Below are positions 46,519 to 53,729 of a stretch of 64,000 bases of DNA, in pieces. The stretch is from Flavobacteriales bacterium (lineage in GTDB: Bacteria; Bacteroidota; Bacteroidia; Flavobacteriales_G; Salibacteraceae). Both the position numbers and the translations under genes were made by a program. The notes under the pieces were generated by a model that was not told the DNA's origin, did not search any database, and saw only the letters and a list, made by a program, of their open reading frames with translations. The DNA lies in the NCBI GenBank assembly GCA_003499525.1, contig DNTB01000012.1:1-64000 (forward strand). The letters are read 5' to 3'. Numbering within the stretch: the stretch's first letter is position 1; each line of letters begins with the position of its first letter.

Positions 46519-46553
46519 AATCTCCGCGTCTCGCTGGGGCGCGGAGATTTTCT
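46519..46553 (+). terminator. Terminator or attenuator between proteorhodopsin and blh
   Basis: Stem AATCTCCGCG / CGCGGAGATT (46519-46528, 46540-46549) with an 11-base loop and a short TTCT tail. The blh ATG lies eight bases after the stem, so the hairpin could both terminate transcription and limit blh expression. Confidence 0.65.
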
Positions 46554-46556
46554 ATC

Positions 46557-47489
46557 ATGACAAAAGCAACCTTTGTCTTCATTTCCTGTGTATTGCTTAG
46601 TCTCCCTCTGGTGCTCAGTGCTGGGCAAATTTCTATTGAAACTCAATTGCTGATTTGCACACCCTTTATTTTGATTTTGGGTATACCTCACGGAGCGATT
46701 GATAATACTCTATATCTCCGAAACAATACCATCAGCAATACGGCCTTTATAAGTTCGTACTTAGTCTTGATTGCAGCTAACATAGCTATTTGGATATTTT
46801 TACCCGCCTTAGCTTATCTTATTTTCTTACTCCTATCGGCATATCACTTTGGTCAATCACAGTTTTCGCATCATTTTTCAAAAACCAGCATAGCTGAACA
46901 AGCACTCTTTCTCTTCTGGGGTGGTAGCTTGCTCACAGGTTTTGTATATTTCAATCACGCCGAAATCAGTTCCATTATCAATAACAATATTGAGTTTTCC
47001 GTATTCCGGAATATCCATGGACTCGATTTGACACTCTATCTATTAGTAGCATTATCAACACTGACACTTTTTCTATTGGGGGTTCTCTTCGTCAGAAAAT
47101 TAATAAAACTGGAGGCCATCTTGATGGAAATATTGGTGCTATTGCTTGTAATGGCGAGTTTCTATTTGATGCCATTGCTCATTGGTTTTTCTTTGTACTT
47201 TATCATCCTTCATTCGTTCAAAGTCCTTCGTGAAGAGTACAACTTCCTGAAAAAGGAAGAGATAACCAGCTCACTTTTTGATTTTACAAAACTCATCGCT
47301 CCATTTACCATCCTTTCCATTTTCGGAATTCTATTTCTATATGGCCTGATATATTTCGATTTTCTTGGATTATCATACGGCTACGGCTTACTCGTTATTA
47401 TTTCCTCCATTACACTTCCCCATGTCTTTGTCATGAATCGCTTTTACAATCTCCTTTCCAGAAAAAACTTGGTGGAAACAATGAGCTGA
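46557..47489 (+). CDS. blh: Beta-carotene 15,15'-dioxygenase, Brp/Blh family
   Basis: Integral membrane dioxygenase (310 aa) that cleaves beta-carotene to two retinals, the rhodopsin chromophore. Family iron-ligand histidines lie in GIPHGAIDNTLYL, AYHFGQSQFSHHF, ILHSFKVLREEY and TLPHVFVMNRFY. Eight or more helices. An upstream in-frame extension into the rhodopsin gene exists, but the ATG at 46557 is the natural start, just after the intergenic hairpin. It makes the phototrophy cassette complete provided carotenoid synthesis genes exist elsewhere. Confidence 0.95.
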   Translation: MTKATFVFISCVLLSLPLVLSAGQISIETQLLICTPFILILGIPHGAIDNTLYLRNNTISNTAFISSYLVLIAANIAIWIFLPALAYLIFLLLSAYHFGQSQFSHHFSKTSIAEQALFLFWGGSLLTGFVYFNHAEISSIINNNIEFSVFRNIHGLDLTLYLLVALSTLTLFLLGVLFVRKLIKLEAILMEILVLLLVMASFYLMPLLIGFSLYFIILHSFKVLREEYNFLKKEEITSSLFDFTKLIAPFTILSIFGILFLYGLIYFDFLGLSYGYGLLVIISSITLPHVFVMNRFYNLLSRKNLVETMS

Positions 47490-47722
47490 GTGGTTTACAA
47501 ATTCTCCTGAGCGAAAATCTTTCCCTACCTTCAGTTGTTTAGCTTCCATTCCTCTCTCATCCTGTTATTTGAGGCATAACATATTGACAATGCTGGCCAG
47601 GATAGGTAAATCCGCTTGATGTTGAAGAGTCCTACGAATGTGAAAATGAGTGAAAAGCCAGCTTAACCATTTGAACTTAATCTATTTTTCGAGCTCTGAG
47701 ATAAGTTAATCCTCCGTTTATC

Positions 47723-48460
47723 ATGAATATTTTATTCCCAATTATAGCGCTGATAATGTTTCCAAATCAAAAAGATTTTAAGAAAGATCAACTTCGGTAT
47801 CCAAGGGTACGCGTAGCATACGAAGATAAAGAGGAGAGTATGCTAAAACTCCTTGAAAATCAGGGGATTGAAAGGAGTACTTTATCTGTTTATTTGAGGG
47901 CCTTCAAATCAGAAAAGGAAATTGAACTCTGGGGAAGAGATGAAGCATCCCGATCTTTCAAGCTCATCAGGACTTATGAAGTTTGTGCTATTTCGGGCAA
48001 GATAGGGCCCAAAAGAAAACAGGGAGACCTTCAAATTCCGGAGGGATTCTACCACATCGACAGGTTCAATCCTTACAGTAACTACTACCTCTCCTTAGGG
48101 ATAAATTACCCCAATAATTCAGATCGAATTTTAGGAACATATAGCAATCTTGGGGGTGATATTTTTATACATGGCAATTGTGTTACCATTGGTTGTTTGC
48201 CCATAACGGATGAGCAGATCAAAGAGCTTTACATTTTCTGTGTAGAAGCTCGGAGCAACGACCAGGAAAAAATTCCGGTCACGATTTTCCCCTCAAGGTT
48301 GGAGGATGCCGAATTTGAAAAACTCAAAAACACTTATGCCAATGACAAGGACAAATTGGGCTTATGGGAAGACTTGAAAAAAGGGTATGATCTTTTTAAT
48401 GAGAAAAAGACACTACCATCGGTCCGTTTTTTGAAAGATGGACGACATTTAGTTCAATAA
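47723..48460 (+). CDS. L,D-transpeptidase (YkuD/YafK-like)
   Basis: Cell-wall transpeptidase-like protein (245 aa) with a short N-terminal hydrophobic leader. The YkuD domain runs ~75-175: GPKRKQGDLQIPEGFYHID and the catalytic HGNCVTIGCLPIT block (HG...GC, nucleophilic Cys). It resembles YafK-type L,D-transpeptidases, some of which detach lipoproteins from peptidoglycan rather than cross-link it. The following DUF1287 gene starts 12 bases later, suggesting an envelope-related pair. Confidence 0.85.
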   Translation: MNILFPIIALIMFPNQKDFKKDQLRYPRVRVAYEDKEESMLKLLENQGIERSTLSVYLRAFKSEKEIELWGRDEASRSFKLIRTYEVCAISGKIGPKRKQGDLQIPEGFYHIDRFNPYSNYYLSLGINYPNNSDRILGTYSNLGGDIFIHGNCVTIGCLPITDEQIKELYIFCVEARSNDQEKIPVTIFPSRLEDAEFEKLKNTYANDKDKLGLWEDLKKGYDLFNEKKTLPSVRFLKDGRHLVQ

Positions 48461-48472
48461 AACCTATTCAAT

Positions 48473-49063
48473 ATGAGACTTTTTTTAAGGTTGTTGCCCG
48501 CAGTTCTGATGAGTCTGATTTCTCAGTCTCTTTTCGCACAGGATTCCTTTTTTATTGCATTTGCCGATTCGGCTTATCAACTCACCAAACTACGAGTACA
48601 ATATGACCCGTCGTATTTCAGCATTAATTATCCCAACGGAGATATCCCCGCTGATAAAGGGGTATGTACGGACGTGGTAATACGAGCCTACAGAAAAATG
48701 GGTATTGATCTGCAAAAAGAGGTACATGAAGATATGAAGGCCAATTTCGAGAAATATCCAAAGAACTGGGGACTTTCCAGAACAGACAAAAATATAGATC
48801 ACCGAAGAGTTCCGAACTTGATGAAGTTTTTTGAGCGTAAGGGAACGATGAAGGATATTTCGGAAAACCCCGATGATTATCTGCCGGGAGACATAGTTTG
48901 CTGGAATTTGGGTGGCGGTATTACTCATATCGGAATCGTCTCCAATCAAACTAATTGGCGAGGCTCACGGCATAAAATCATACATAATATTGGTGGAGGT
49001 CAGGTTATCGAGGATATGCTGTTTGATTATGAAATCATCGGGCACTATTCATACCCGAAGTAA
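48473..49063 (+). CDS. DUF1287 domain protein
   Basis: Exported protein (196 aa): signal peptide MRLFLRLLPAVLMSLISQSL ending ...FAQ, then DUF1287 (YDPSYFSINYPNGDIPADKG; GVCTDVVIRAYRKMGIDLQK; HRRVPNLMKFFERKG; DIVCWNLGGGITHIGIV; KIIHNIGGGQVIEDML). The Cys in GVCTDV and the His in THIGIV fit an NlpC/P60-like peptidase fold. A cell-wall hydrolase role is plausible but not shown for the family. Confidence 0.88.
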   Translation: MRLFLRLLPAVLMSLISQSLFAQDSFFIAFADSAYQLTKLRVQYDPSYFSINYPNGDIPADKGVCTDVVIRAYRKMGIDLQKEVHEDMKANFEKYPKNWGLSRTDKNIDHRRVPNLMKFFERKGTMKDISENPDDYLPGDIVCWNLGGGITHIGIVSNQTNWRGSRHKIIHNIGGGQVIEDMLFDYEIIGHYSYPK

Positions 49064-49120
49064 TAAGATTGAAATAAAGAAATTAGTCTATTGTTTTCTG
49101 GATAAACGCTAAAAGAAAGC

Positions 49121-49167
49121 CCCGCACATTGCCATATGAATAATGACTAGGATGCAGGTTGACATTA
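49121..49167 (+). repeat. Island junction repeat, copy 1
   Basis: About 45 bases sharing the core CATATGAATAA...ACTAGGA-TGCAGGTTG with copies at 49845-49891 and 50813-50861. It lies 58 bases after the DUF1287 stop and marks the left edge of the toxin-antitoxin island. Confidence 0.75.
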
Positions 49168-49242
49168 GCTCCCGACAGCTGTGTGGGAAAGAATTTCTAA
49201 ACGCGCCAAAGCGCTAAAGAATTCTATAATGCCAACCTGCAT
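49152..49242. repeat. Hairpin element with 16-base inverted arms
   Basis: ATGCAGGTTGACATTA (49152-49167) and TAATGCCAACCTGCAT (49227-49242) are 15/16 complementary. Inside are GCGC-CAAA-GCGC (49203-49214) and AGAATT/AATTCT arms, so the 91 bases can form a nested stem. It resembles an attC site or MITE in shape, but integron core consensus (GTTRRRY) is absent. Confidence 0.7.
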
Positions 49243-49269
49243 GAGGAGGGTTTGACGATGTGGCAAATT

Positions 49270-49298
49270 AAACTTAATTCTTTGCTATTTTTGGAAAT
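49270..49298 (+). promoter_or_regulatory. Promoter of toxin-antitoxin module 1
   Basis: Contains TATTTTTG (49286-49293), an exact TAnnTTTG box five bases before the ATG. The 24 bases 49270-49293 are identical to those before module 2 (50181-50204). Such spacing predicts leaderless mRNA. Confidence 0.6.
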
Positions 49299-49544
49299 AT
49301 GGATATACAGGCAACAAAAATCGAGCTTGCACAAAAAGTACTTAGTGAAACCCGAGAATCTGTTTTAACTAGAATCGCTCAGTTGCTCTCGATAAATGAT
49401 GAAATTGTAGCTTATAGCGGCTCAGGAAAACCTCTAACACTAAAGGAATATAATGAATGTTTGGTAGAAGCCGAAGAGGATATTAAGGCAGGTCGTGTAA
49501 TAAGTCATGAAGACCTAAAAAAGAGAGTTAAAAGTTGGGGGTAG
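49299..49544 (+). CDS. Antitoxin of module 1 (addiction-module protein)
   Basis: Small acidic protein (81 aa) starting MDIQATKIELAQKVL, the conserved opening of Bacteroidota antitoxins paired with ParE/RelE toxins. A short helical N-terminal half is followed by a toxin-binding C-terminal half (LTLKEYNECLVEAEEDIKAG...HEDLKKRVKSWG). It shares only the first five residues closely with the module 2 antitoxin. The toxin gene overlaps its last ten bases. Confidence 0.82.
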   Translation: MDIQATKIELAQKVLSETRESVLTRIAQLLSINDEIVAYSGSGKPLTLKEYNECLVEAEEDIKAGRVISHEDLKKRVKSWG

Positions 49545-49834
49545 TTCAGAAGATAACCTGGACTGAGAGATCTAGCTTGGATTTAGAAGAAATCTTCAAT
49601 TTCTACCAACAAAAATCCATAACGGCAGTAACAAACATCGTAAACGAAATCATTGATCAAGTAGAGTCCATAGGTTTTACCCATCAATACCAGAAAGATG
49701 ATTTAAATCCAGACTATCAAAAAGCAGTTATGCGACACTTCAAAGTGTTGTATCGAGTGAATGGCAGTGAAGTGTTCATAACAAGAGTCTTTGATACAAG
49801 GAAGGACTCGAGAAAACAAACCGTAGAAGACTGA
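49535..49834 (+). CDS. ParE/RelE-superfamily toxin of module 1
   Basis: Toxin of the ParE/RelE fold (99 aa): N-terminal VQKITWTERSSLDLEEIFNFY helix pair, then the beta core KAVMRHFKVLYRVNGSEVFITRVFDTRKD. Whether it targets gyrase (ParE-like) or mRNA (RelE-like) cannot be told. The start is TTG at 49535, ten bases inside the antitoxin gene, implying translational coupling; no ATG is available. Confidence 0.83.
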   Translation: MGVVQKITWTERSSLDLEEIFNFYQQKSITAVTNIVNEIIDQVESIGFTHQYQKDDLNPDYQKAVMRHFKVLYRVNGSEVFITRVFDTRKDSRKQTVED

Positions 49835-49844
49835 ATTGTTGTCG

Positions 49845-49891
49845 CTCGCACCTCACCATATAGTTAAAAACTAGGAATACAGGTTGGCATG
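49845..49891 (+). repeat. Island junction repeat, copy 2
   Basis: Same core as the 49121 copy (CGCACCTCACCATAT...ACTAGGAATACAGGTTGGCAT), 10 bases after the toxin 1 stop. It runs into the duplicated rnfA-end segment. Confidence 0.75.
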
Positions 49892-50040
49892 TAGACATTT
49901 GTTCCAAATTCCGAGTTCCGGGTTAGCTCCGCACACAGGGGGTATGAACCTCAAAACTTTGAACTCATTACTCTTAACTCCTAAGCAAACCCCATAAACG
50001 CCATACTCAGAATTCCGGCAATAATCAGCGCTACAGGAAC
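49866..50040. repeat. Diverged duplicate of the rnfA 3' end and downstream region
   Basis: 175 bases aligning to 50834-51009 with 13 differences (about 93% identity), in direct orientation. The right-hand 60 bases correspond to the last 19 codons plus stop of rnfA; the rest is the rnfA downstream region and junction repeat. Confidence 0.9.
49981..50040 (-). pseudogene. rnfA 3' fragment
   Basis: Encodes VPVALIIAGILSMAFMGFA plus stop, identical in protein to the end of rnfA at 50950-51513. Seven of 60 bases differ from the intact gene and every difference is synonymous. The frame breaks at 50041. Confidence 0.9.
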
Positions 50041-50102
50041 CCCCGCACCTCGCCATATTCCAACCTGCATGGGTGCATCTTGTGTCTACAGGTCCACACA
50101 TT

Positions 50103-50180
50103 CTATCCCAACAACCCCACCAAGGCTCTATGCTTCTCTTCCGGCAGGTATTTCAGGAAGGTTTTAGGATGTAGGAGTTC
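50103..50180 (-). pseudogene. Possible C-terminal gene fragment of unknown origin
   Basis: On the minus strand this reads ELLHPKTFLKYLPEEKHRAL followed by VGLLG and a TAG stop, an unusually protein-like 25 codons for a spacer. It stops being related where the module 2 promoter repeat begins (50181). The source gene is not recognised; it could be chance. Confidence 0.35.
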
Positions 50181-50209
50181 AAACTTAATTCTTTGCTATT
50201 TTTGACCTT
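50181..50209 (+). promoter_or_regulatory. Promoter of toxin-antitoxin module 2
   Basis: TATTTTTG (50197-50204) matches TAnnTTTG five bases before the ATG. 50181-50204 repeats 49270-49293 exactly. Confidence 0.6.
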
Positions 50210-50434
50210 ATGGATATACAGGCCGAAAAACTTGATCTGATTAAATGGATAACTCAGTTAAACGACTTAAAGGTTATTAATGAAATCAAAGCTTTGCGTA
50301 AAGAGAAAGCCGAATCCATTGTATTAAGCTCAGTTCATAAAGCCATTTTAGACGAAAGAATTGCAAGTCATGAGGCCAATCCAGAAAGCGGAAGTACTTG
50401 GAAAGAAGTAAGACAGCGTATTACTTCAAGATAA
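50210..50434 (+). CDS. Antitoxin of module 2 (addiction-module protein)
   Basis: Small protein (74 aa), MDIQAEKLDLIKWITQLND, a common Bacteroidota antitoxin family. The C-terminal half (AILDERIASHEANPESGSTW KEVRQRI) is the usual toxin-neutralising segment. It begins with the same 14 bases as module 1 but is otherwise different. The toxin starts one base after its stop. Confidence 0.87.
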   Translation: MDIQAEKLDLIKWITQLNDLKVINEIKALRKEKAESIVLSSVHKAILDERIASHEANPESGSTWKEVRQRITSR

Positions 50435-50435
50435 G

Positions 50436-50726
50436 GTGAGCTATCAGCTTATAGTAAAACCGGAAGTAGAAGAAGATATCAAATCTGCTTATGACTGGTA
50501 CGAAGAGCAACAGCTAGGACTTGAAGAGTCTTTTCTGGATGGAGTTGATTTAGCTTTTGATCAAATCCTGAATAGTCCAAAAAGCTACCAAGAACGCTAC
50601 AAGAAAACTCGAATACATTTTACAGATCGTTTTCCTTTCGGAGTGCATTATAGAATCGAGGGAATCAGATTAATAGTGCTAGCGGTATTGCACACGAGTA
50701 GAGATCCTAAGAACTGGAGTGGGTAA
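50436..50726 (+). CDS. ParE/RelE-superfamily toxin of module 2
   Basis: Toxin (96 aa) with the family pattern: LIVKPEVEEDIKSAYDWYEE, LGLEESFLDGVDLAFDQI, then FPFGVHYRIEGIRLIVLAVL and HTSRDPKNW. The HTSRDP ending is typical of ParE/RelE toxins in Bacteroidota. The start codon is GTG at 50436. Its sequence is not close to toxin 1, so the two modules are separate acquisitions rather than a gene duplication. Confidence 0.87.
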   Translation: MSYQLIVKPEVEEDIKSAYDWYEEQQLGLEESFLDGVDLAFDQILNSPKSYQERYKKTRIHFTDRFPFGVHYRIEGIRLIVLAVLHTSRDPKNWSG

Positions 50727-50812
50727 TCAAAGGCTGCCGCTCGTGCACGAAGGCTTCCGGGCGTCGCTTATCCGCAGTACACCAACAATCCCTCAGCTCT
50801 GAGCTTCTTCCC

Positions 50813-50861
50813 CCCACACTTCGTCATATGAATAAAAACTAGGAATGCAGGTTGGCATGTA
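50813..50861 (+). repeat. Island junction repeat, copy 3
   Basis: Third copy of the junction core (CGTCATATGAATAAAAACTA...GCAGGTTGGCATGTAGA), running directly into the rnfA downstream region. Confidence 0.75.
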
Positions 50862-51009
50862 GATGTTTGTTCCAAATTACGAGTTCCGGGTTAGCTCCGC
50901 ACACAAGGGGGTATGAACCTCAAAACTTTGAACTCATTACTCTAAACTCCTAAGCAAATCCCATAAACGCCATGCTCAGAATACCGGCAATGATCAACGC
51001 TACGGGCAC
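50834..51009. repeat. Resident copy of the rnfA-end direct repeat
   Basis: 176 bases containing the intact rnfA 3' end and its downstream spacer; partner of 49866-50040, with one indel and 12 substitutions. Confidence 0.9.
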
Positions 51010-51513
51010 GCCTTTCATCACTTCTGGGATGTCGAGTTCATCTAAGGTTTCGCGCATACTGGAGAAGAGCACAATGGCCAAGGCAAAGCCTGCCGCATTA
51101 CCCACCGCAAAAAGCACACTCTCGAACAGGTTGTAGTCGTTCTGTATGACAAGAATGGCCACCCCAAGTATCGCGCAGTTCGTCGTGATGAGTGGGAGGA
51201 ATACCCCCAATGCGCGGTACAAGTCCGGGCTCACTTTTTTCAGGATGATTTCCACCACTTGCACCAAAAAGGCAATCACAAGGATGTAACTCACCGTTTG
51301 CAGGTAGGTGATATCAAATGGCACTAGAATGAGGGTGTAAATGAGATAAGTGATGATGGTCGCCAGTGTCATGACGAAGAGCACGGCGCCGCCCATGCCT
51401 ACAGCGGTTGAGGTATTTTTAGAAACGCCAATAAACGGGCAAATGCCCAGAAAGCGCGAAAGCACAATGTTGTTGACAAATATGGCGGAGAATATGATGA
51501 GGAAATATTCCAT
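50950..51513 (-). CDS. rnfA: Rnf complex subunit RnfA
   Basis: Integral membrane subunit (187 aa) of the Rnf/Rsx ferredoxin:NAD+ oxidoreductase. Six helices with the RnfA/NqrE pattern: FVNNIVLSRFLGICPFIGVS, GALGVFLPLITTNCAILGVA-type segment (ALGVFLPLITTNCAILGVAI) and the conserved membrane cysteines that hold an Fe-S cluster between RnfA and RnfE. Last gene of the operon; a diverged copy of its final 60 bases lies at 49981-50040. Confidence 0.96.
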   Translation of the reverse strand: MEYFLIIFSAIFVNNIVLSRFLGICPFIGVSKNTSTAVGMGGAVLFVMTLATIITYLIYTLILVPFDITYLQTVSYILVIAFLVQVVEIILKKVSPDLYRALGVFLPLITTNCAILGVAILVIQNDYNLFESVLFAVGNAAGFALAIVLFSSMRETLDELDIPEVMKGVPVALIIAGILSMAFMGFA

Positions 51514-51515
51514 GA

Positions 51516-52127
51516 TCAGGCTGTTTTGAGTTTAGCGCGGTTTTGCAGGAAATTCATCAGGGCAATCATCAGCCCCAGTCCGATAAAGGCACCGGGCGCA
51601 AGGATGAATACGATCATGCCGTCTGCGTCGATTAGCTTAATGCCAAAAATGGACAGGCTGCCCAACAATTCGCGGATGGCTCCGAGCACGGTCAAGGCCA
51701 GTGTAAAGCCCACACCCATCCCGATTCCGTCGATAAGACTGGCCGAAATGTTCTGTTTGGAAGCAAAAGCCTCTGCGCGTCCGAGGACGAGGCAGTTCAC
51801 CACAATCAGCGGAATGAACAGCCCCAACTGCGCGTGCAGGGTGGGGAGGTAAGCCGCCATCGTGAGGTCCACCACCGTTACAAACGACGCTATAATCACA
51901 ATCAAAGCAGGTATCCTCACTTTCGGGGCAATCAGATTTTTAATCAGCGACACCACGAGGTTGGAGAGCAACAGGACGAACATCGTCGCCAGCCCCATGC
52001 CCATGCCGTTGATGGCCGTTGAGGTGACTCCCAGTGCGGGGCAAAGCCCCAACAGGAGCACCAGTACGGGATTTTCTTTGATGATTCCCTTGAGAAAATT
52101 CTCTTTCTTACTCAGTTCTTTCTTCAT
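51516..52127 (-). CDS. rnfE: Rnf complex subunit RnfE
   Basis: Membrane subunit (203 aa) paired with RnfA. Conserved NPVLVLLLGLCPALGVTSTA, LIVVNCLVLGRAEAFASKQN, DGIGMGVGFTLAL and the RELLGS segment identify RnfE/NqrD-type proteins; operon context gives RnfE. Cys near residues 28 and 111 match the A/E cluster ligands. Overlaps rnfG by 20 bases; a two-base gap to rnfA. This part of the operon is GC-rich (36 of 60 bases at 51961-52020). Confidence 0.95.
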   Translation of the reverse strand: MKKELSKKENFLKGIIKENPVLVLLLGLCPALGVTSTAINGMGMGLATMFVLLLSNLVVSLIKNLIAPKVRIPALIVIIASFVTVVDLTMAAYLPTLHAQLGLFIPLIVVNCLVLGRAEAFASKQNISASLIDGIGMGVGFTLALTVLGAIRELLGSLSIFGIKLIDADGMIVFILAPGAFIGLGLMIALMNFLQNRAKLKTA

Positions 52128-52695
52128 CGTTCAAATCGTTAACAGCCGCATAGGCTTTGTTTACCGCATCGCAATAGGCCCGTGAGGTGATGGTGGCCCC
52201 GGCAATGGCATCGATGGTGCCGCCGTCCTTGGTCACCCGCAGATCGTCTTTGGACGGGTTTTTATTCATAAACTGCTCGTAAAACTTGGGCTCTGTCATC
52301 TTGGTGCCCAGTCCGGGTGTTTCCTTGTGGTCGAGCACCTGTATGTTGAAAATACTGCCGTCGGTTCGGTAACCTACCATAATTCCGATCTCACCGCTGT
52401 AGCCGAGTCCGGTAATGGCTTTTACGGCAATGCCACTAACCACCTCATTGTTTTTGGCGGGGTAGATTGTCAACGAATCGTCGGGCTCGAAGGCCACTTT
52501 GTAGTTTTCGTTCAGTGGGTCGTTGCTGTATTCCCCCTCGATTACGGCTTCGATGGCGCGCATTTGTTTCTCGATCTGCGCTTTAAGAATGGGGCCTTTG
52601 GTGAACTCGTACACATAACCCAGGGCGAAAGCTGCCACCAGCGCAATGCCGGTAAGGGAAAGAATCATTTGCAGAAAAATAGATTTGATTTTCAT
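52108..52695 (-). CDS. rnfG: Rnf complex subunit RnfG (FMN-binding)
   Basis: Single-helix anchored, periplasm-facing flavoprotein subunit (195 aa). One N-terminal helix (ILSLTGIALVAAFALGYVYE), then the FMN-binding domain with GYSGEIGIMVGYRTDGSI and ETPGLGTKMTEPKF. The flavinylation site DAIAGATITSRA carries the acceptor threonine. It overlaps rnfD by four bases and rnfE by 20. Confidence 0.95.
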   Translation of the reverse strand: MKIKSIFLQMILSLTGIALVAAFALGYVYEFTKGPILKAQIEKQMRAIEAVIEGEYSNDPLNENYKVAFEPDDSLTIYPAKNNEVVSGIAVKAITGLGYSGEIGIMVGYRTDGSIFNIQVLDHKETPGLGTKMTEPKFYEQFMNKNPSKDDLRVTKDGGTIDAIAGATITSRAYCDAVNKAYAAVNDLNDEERTE

Positions 52696-53729
52696 GACGC
52701 CACAACTTTTTCTTCTACAACTACTTTGGGTTTGACGTAATGCGTTTTGCTGCCGTAGCGGCGTGGTTTGGTGTATTTGTTAATCATAGGTACAAAGGCA
52801 TTCATCACAAGGATAGCGAAGGACACGCCTTCGGGATAGCTGCCGAACAGGCGAATGAAGACGGTAATCACACCAATACCCACCCCGAAGATGATCATGC
52901 CGCGATAGGTAAACGGCGAGGTGACGTAATCGGTGGCCATGAAGACGGCACCGAGCATAACACCACCGGTGAGGATATGGAAGAGTGGATGCGCATATTG
53001 GGTAGGATCATACAACCAGAATGCCCCGGTGAGAACCACAATGGTGAGCAACATCGAAATGGGGATGTGCCATGAGATGATACGGCGTAGCATCATGTAG
53101 GCGAGACCAAGGAGCATAGCAAAGGCCGACATTTCACCGAGCGAACCACCCTGAAAGCCCCAAAAGAAGTCCATCCATCCTGGCATTTCCGCCATCATTT
53201 GAGGAACGGTATCACCCACACGAGCCCCTTCTTTTAGGATCCCGAGGGGTGTAGCTCCAGTGTTTCCATCCAGGGCCAGAGTGGGGGTGGGGACGGGCCA
53301 GCTGGTCATTTCTACAGGGAAGGACGTCAGCAGGAATACGCGTGCCACAAGCGCAGGATTGAATGGATTGTTTCCTAATCCGCCGAAGCTCATTTTACTG
53401 AGTCCGATGGCCACTATCGCTCCGATGAGGATAATATGCCAGGGCAGATTGCTGGGTACATTAAAGGCCAGCAGTATACCGGTGATGATCGCGGAGCGAT
53501 CGTACAGTACGGTTGTCTTTCGGTTAAAGAGGTAGCGGTTCATGGCATATTCAATACCGACACAGAAGATGACGGATAACAGTGTAACATACACGGCACC
53601 AAGACCGAAGTTTAGTACGGCAAATGCCAGTGCCGGAATCATGGCGATGATGACTCCCTCCATAACTTGTGGTACGGTGAGCTTATCGTGCACATGTGGC
53701 GAGGGCGAGACGACGAGCATTCTACTCAT
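52692..53729 (-). CDS. rnfD: Rnf complex subunit RnfD
   Basis: Membrane subunit (345 aa) with about ten helices and a covalently bound FMN. SPHVHDKLTVPQVMEGV is the conserved N-terminus; GGLGNNPFNPALVARVFLL and the flavinylation motif NTGATPLGIL (Thr acceptor) follow; the C-terminal FGSYPEGVSFAILVMNAFVP is typical. Four-base overlaps with rnfC and rnfG. Confidence 0.96.
   Translation of the reverse strand: MSRMLVVSPSPHVHDKLTVPQVMEGVIIAMIPALAFAVLNFGLGAVYVTLLSVIFCVGIEYAMNRYLFNRKTTVLYDRSAIITGILLAFNVPSNLPWHIILIGAIVAIGLSKMSFGGLGNNPFNPALVARVFLLTSFPVEMTSWPVPTPTLALDGNTGATPLGILKEGARVGDTVPQMMAEMPGWMDFFWGFQGGSLGEMSAFAMLLGLAYMMLRRIISWHIPISMLLTIVVLTGAFWLYDPTQYAHPLFHILTGGVMLGAVFMATDYVTSPFTYRGMIIFGVGIGVITVFIRLFGSYPEGVSFAILVMNAFVPMINKYTKPRRYGSKTHYVKPKVVVEEKVVAS

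Noticed and set aside
49152..49242. Integron attC site
   Set aside because: No GTTRRRY/RYYYAAC core boxes and no integrase gene; kept only as an attC-like hairpin.
49871..50101. 76-residue minus-strand frame covering the rnfA fragment
   Set aside because: The rnfA-derived codons are in another frame (its stop is at 49981), so this frame is a chance reading of the duplicate.
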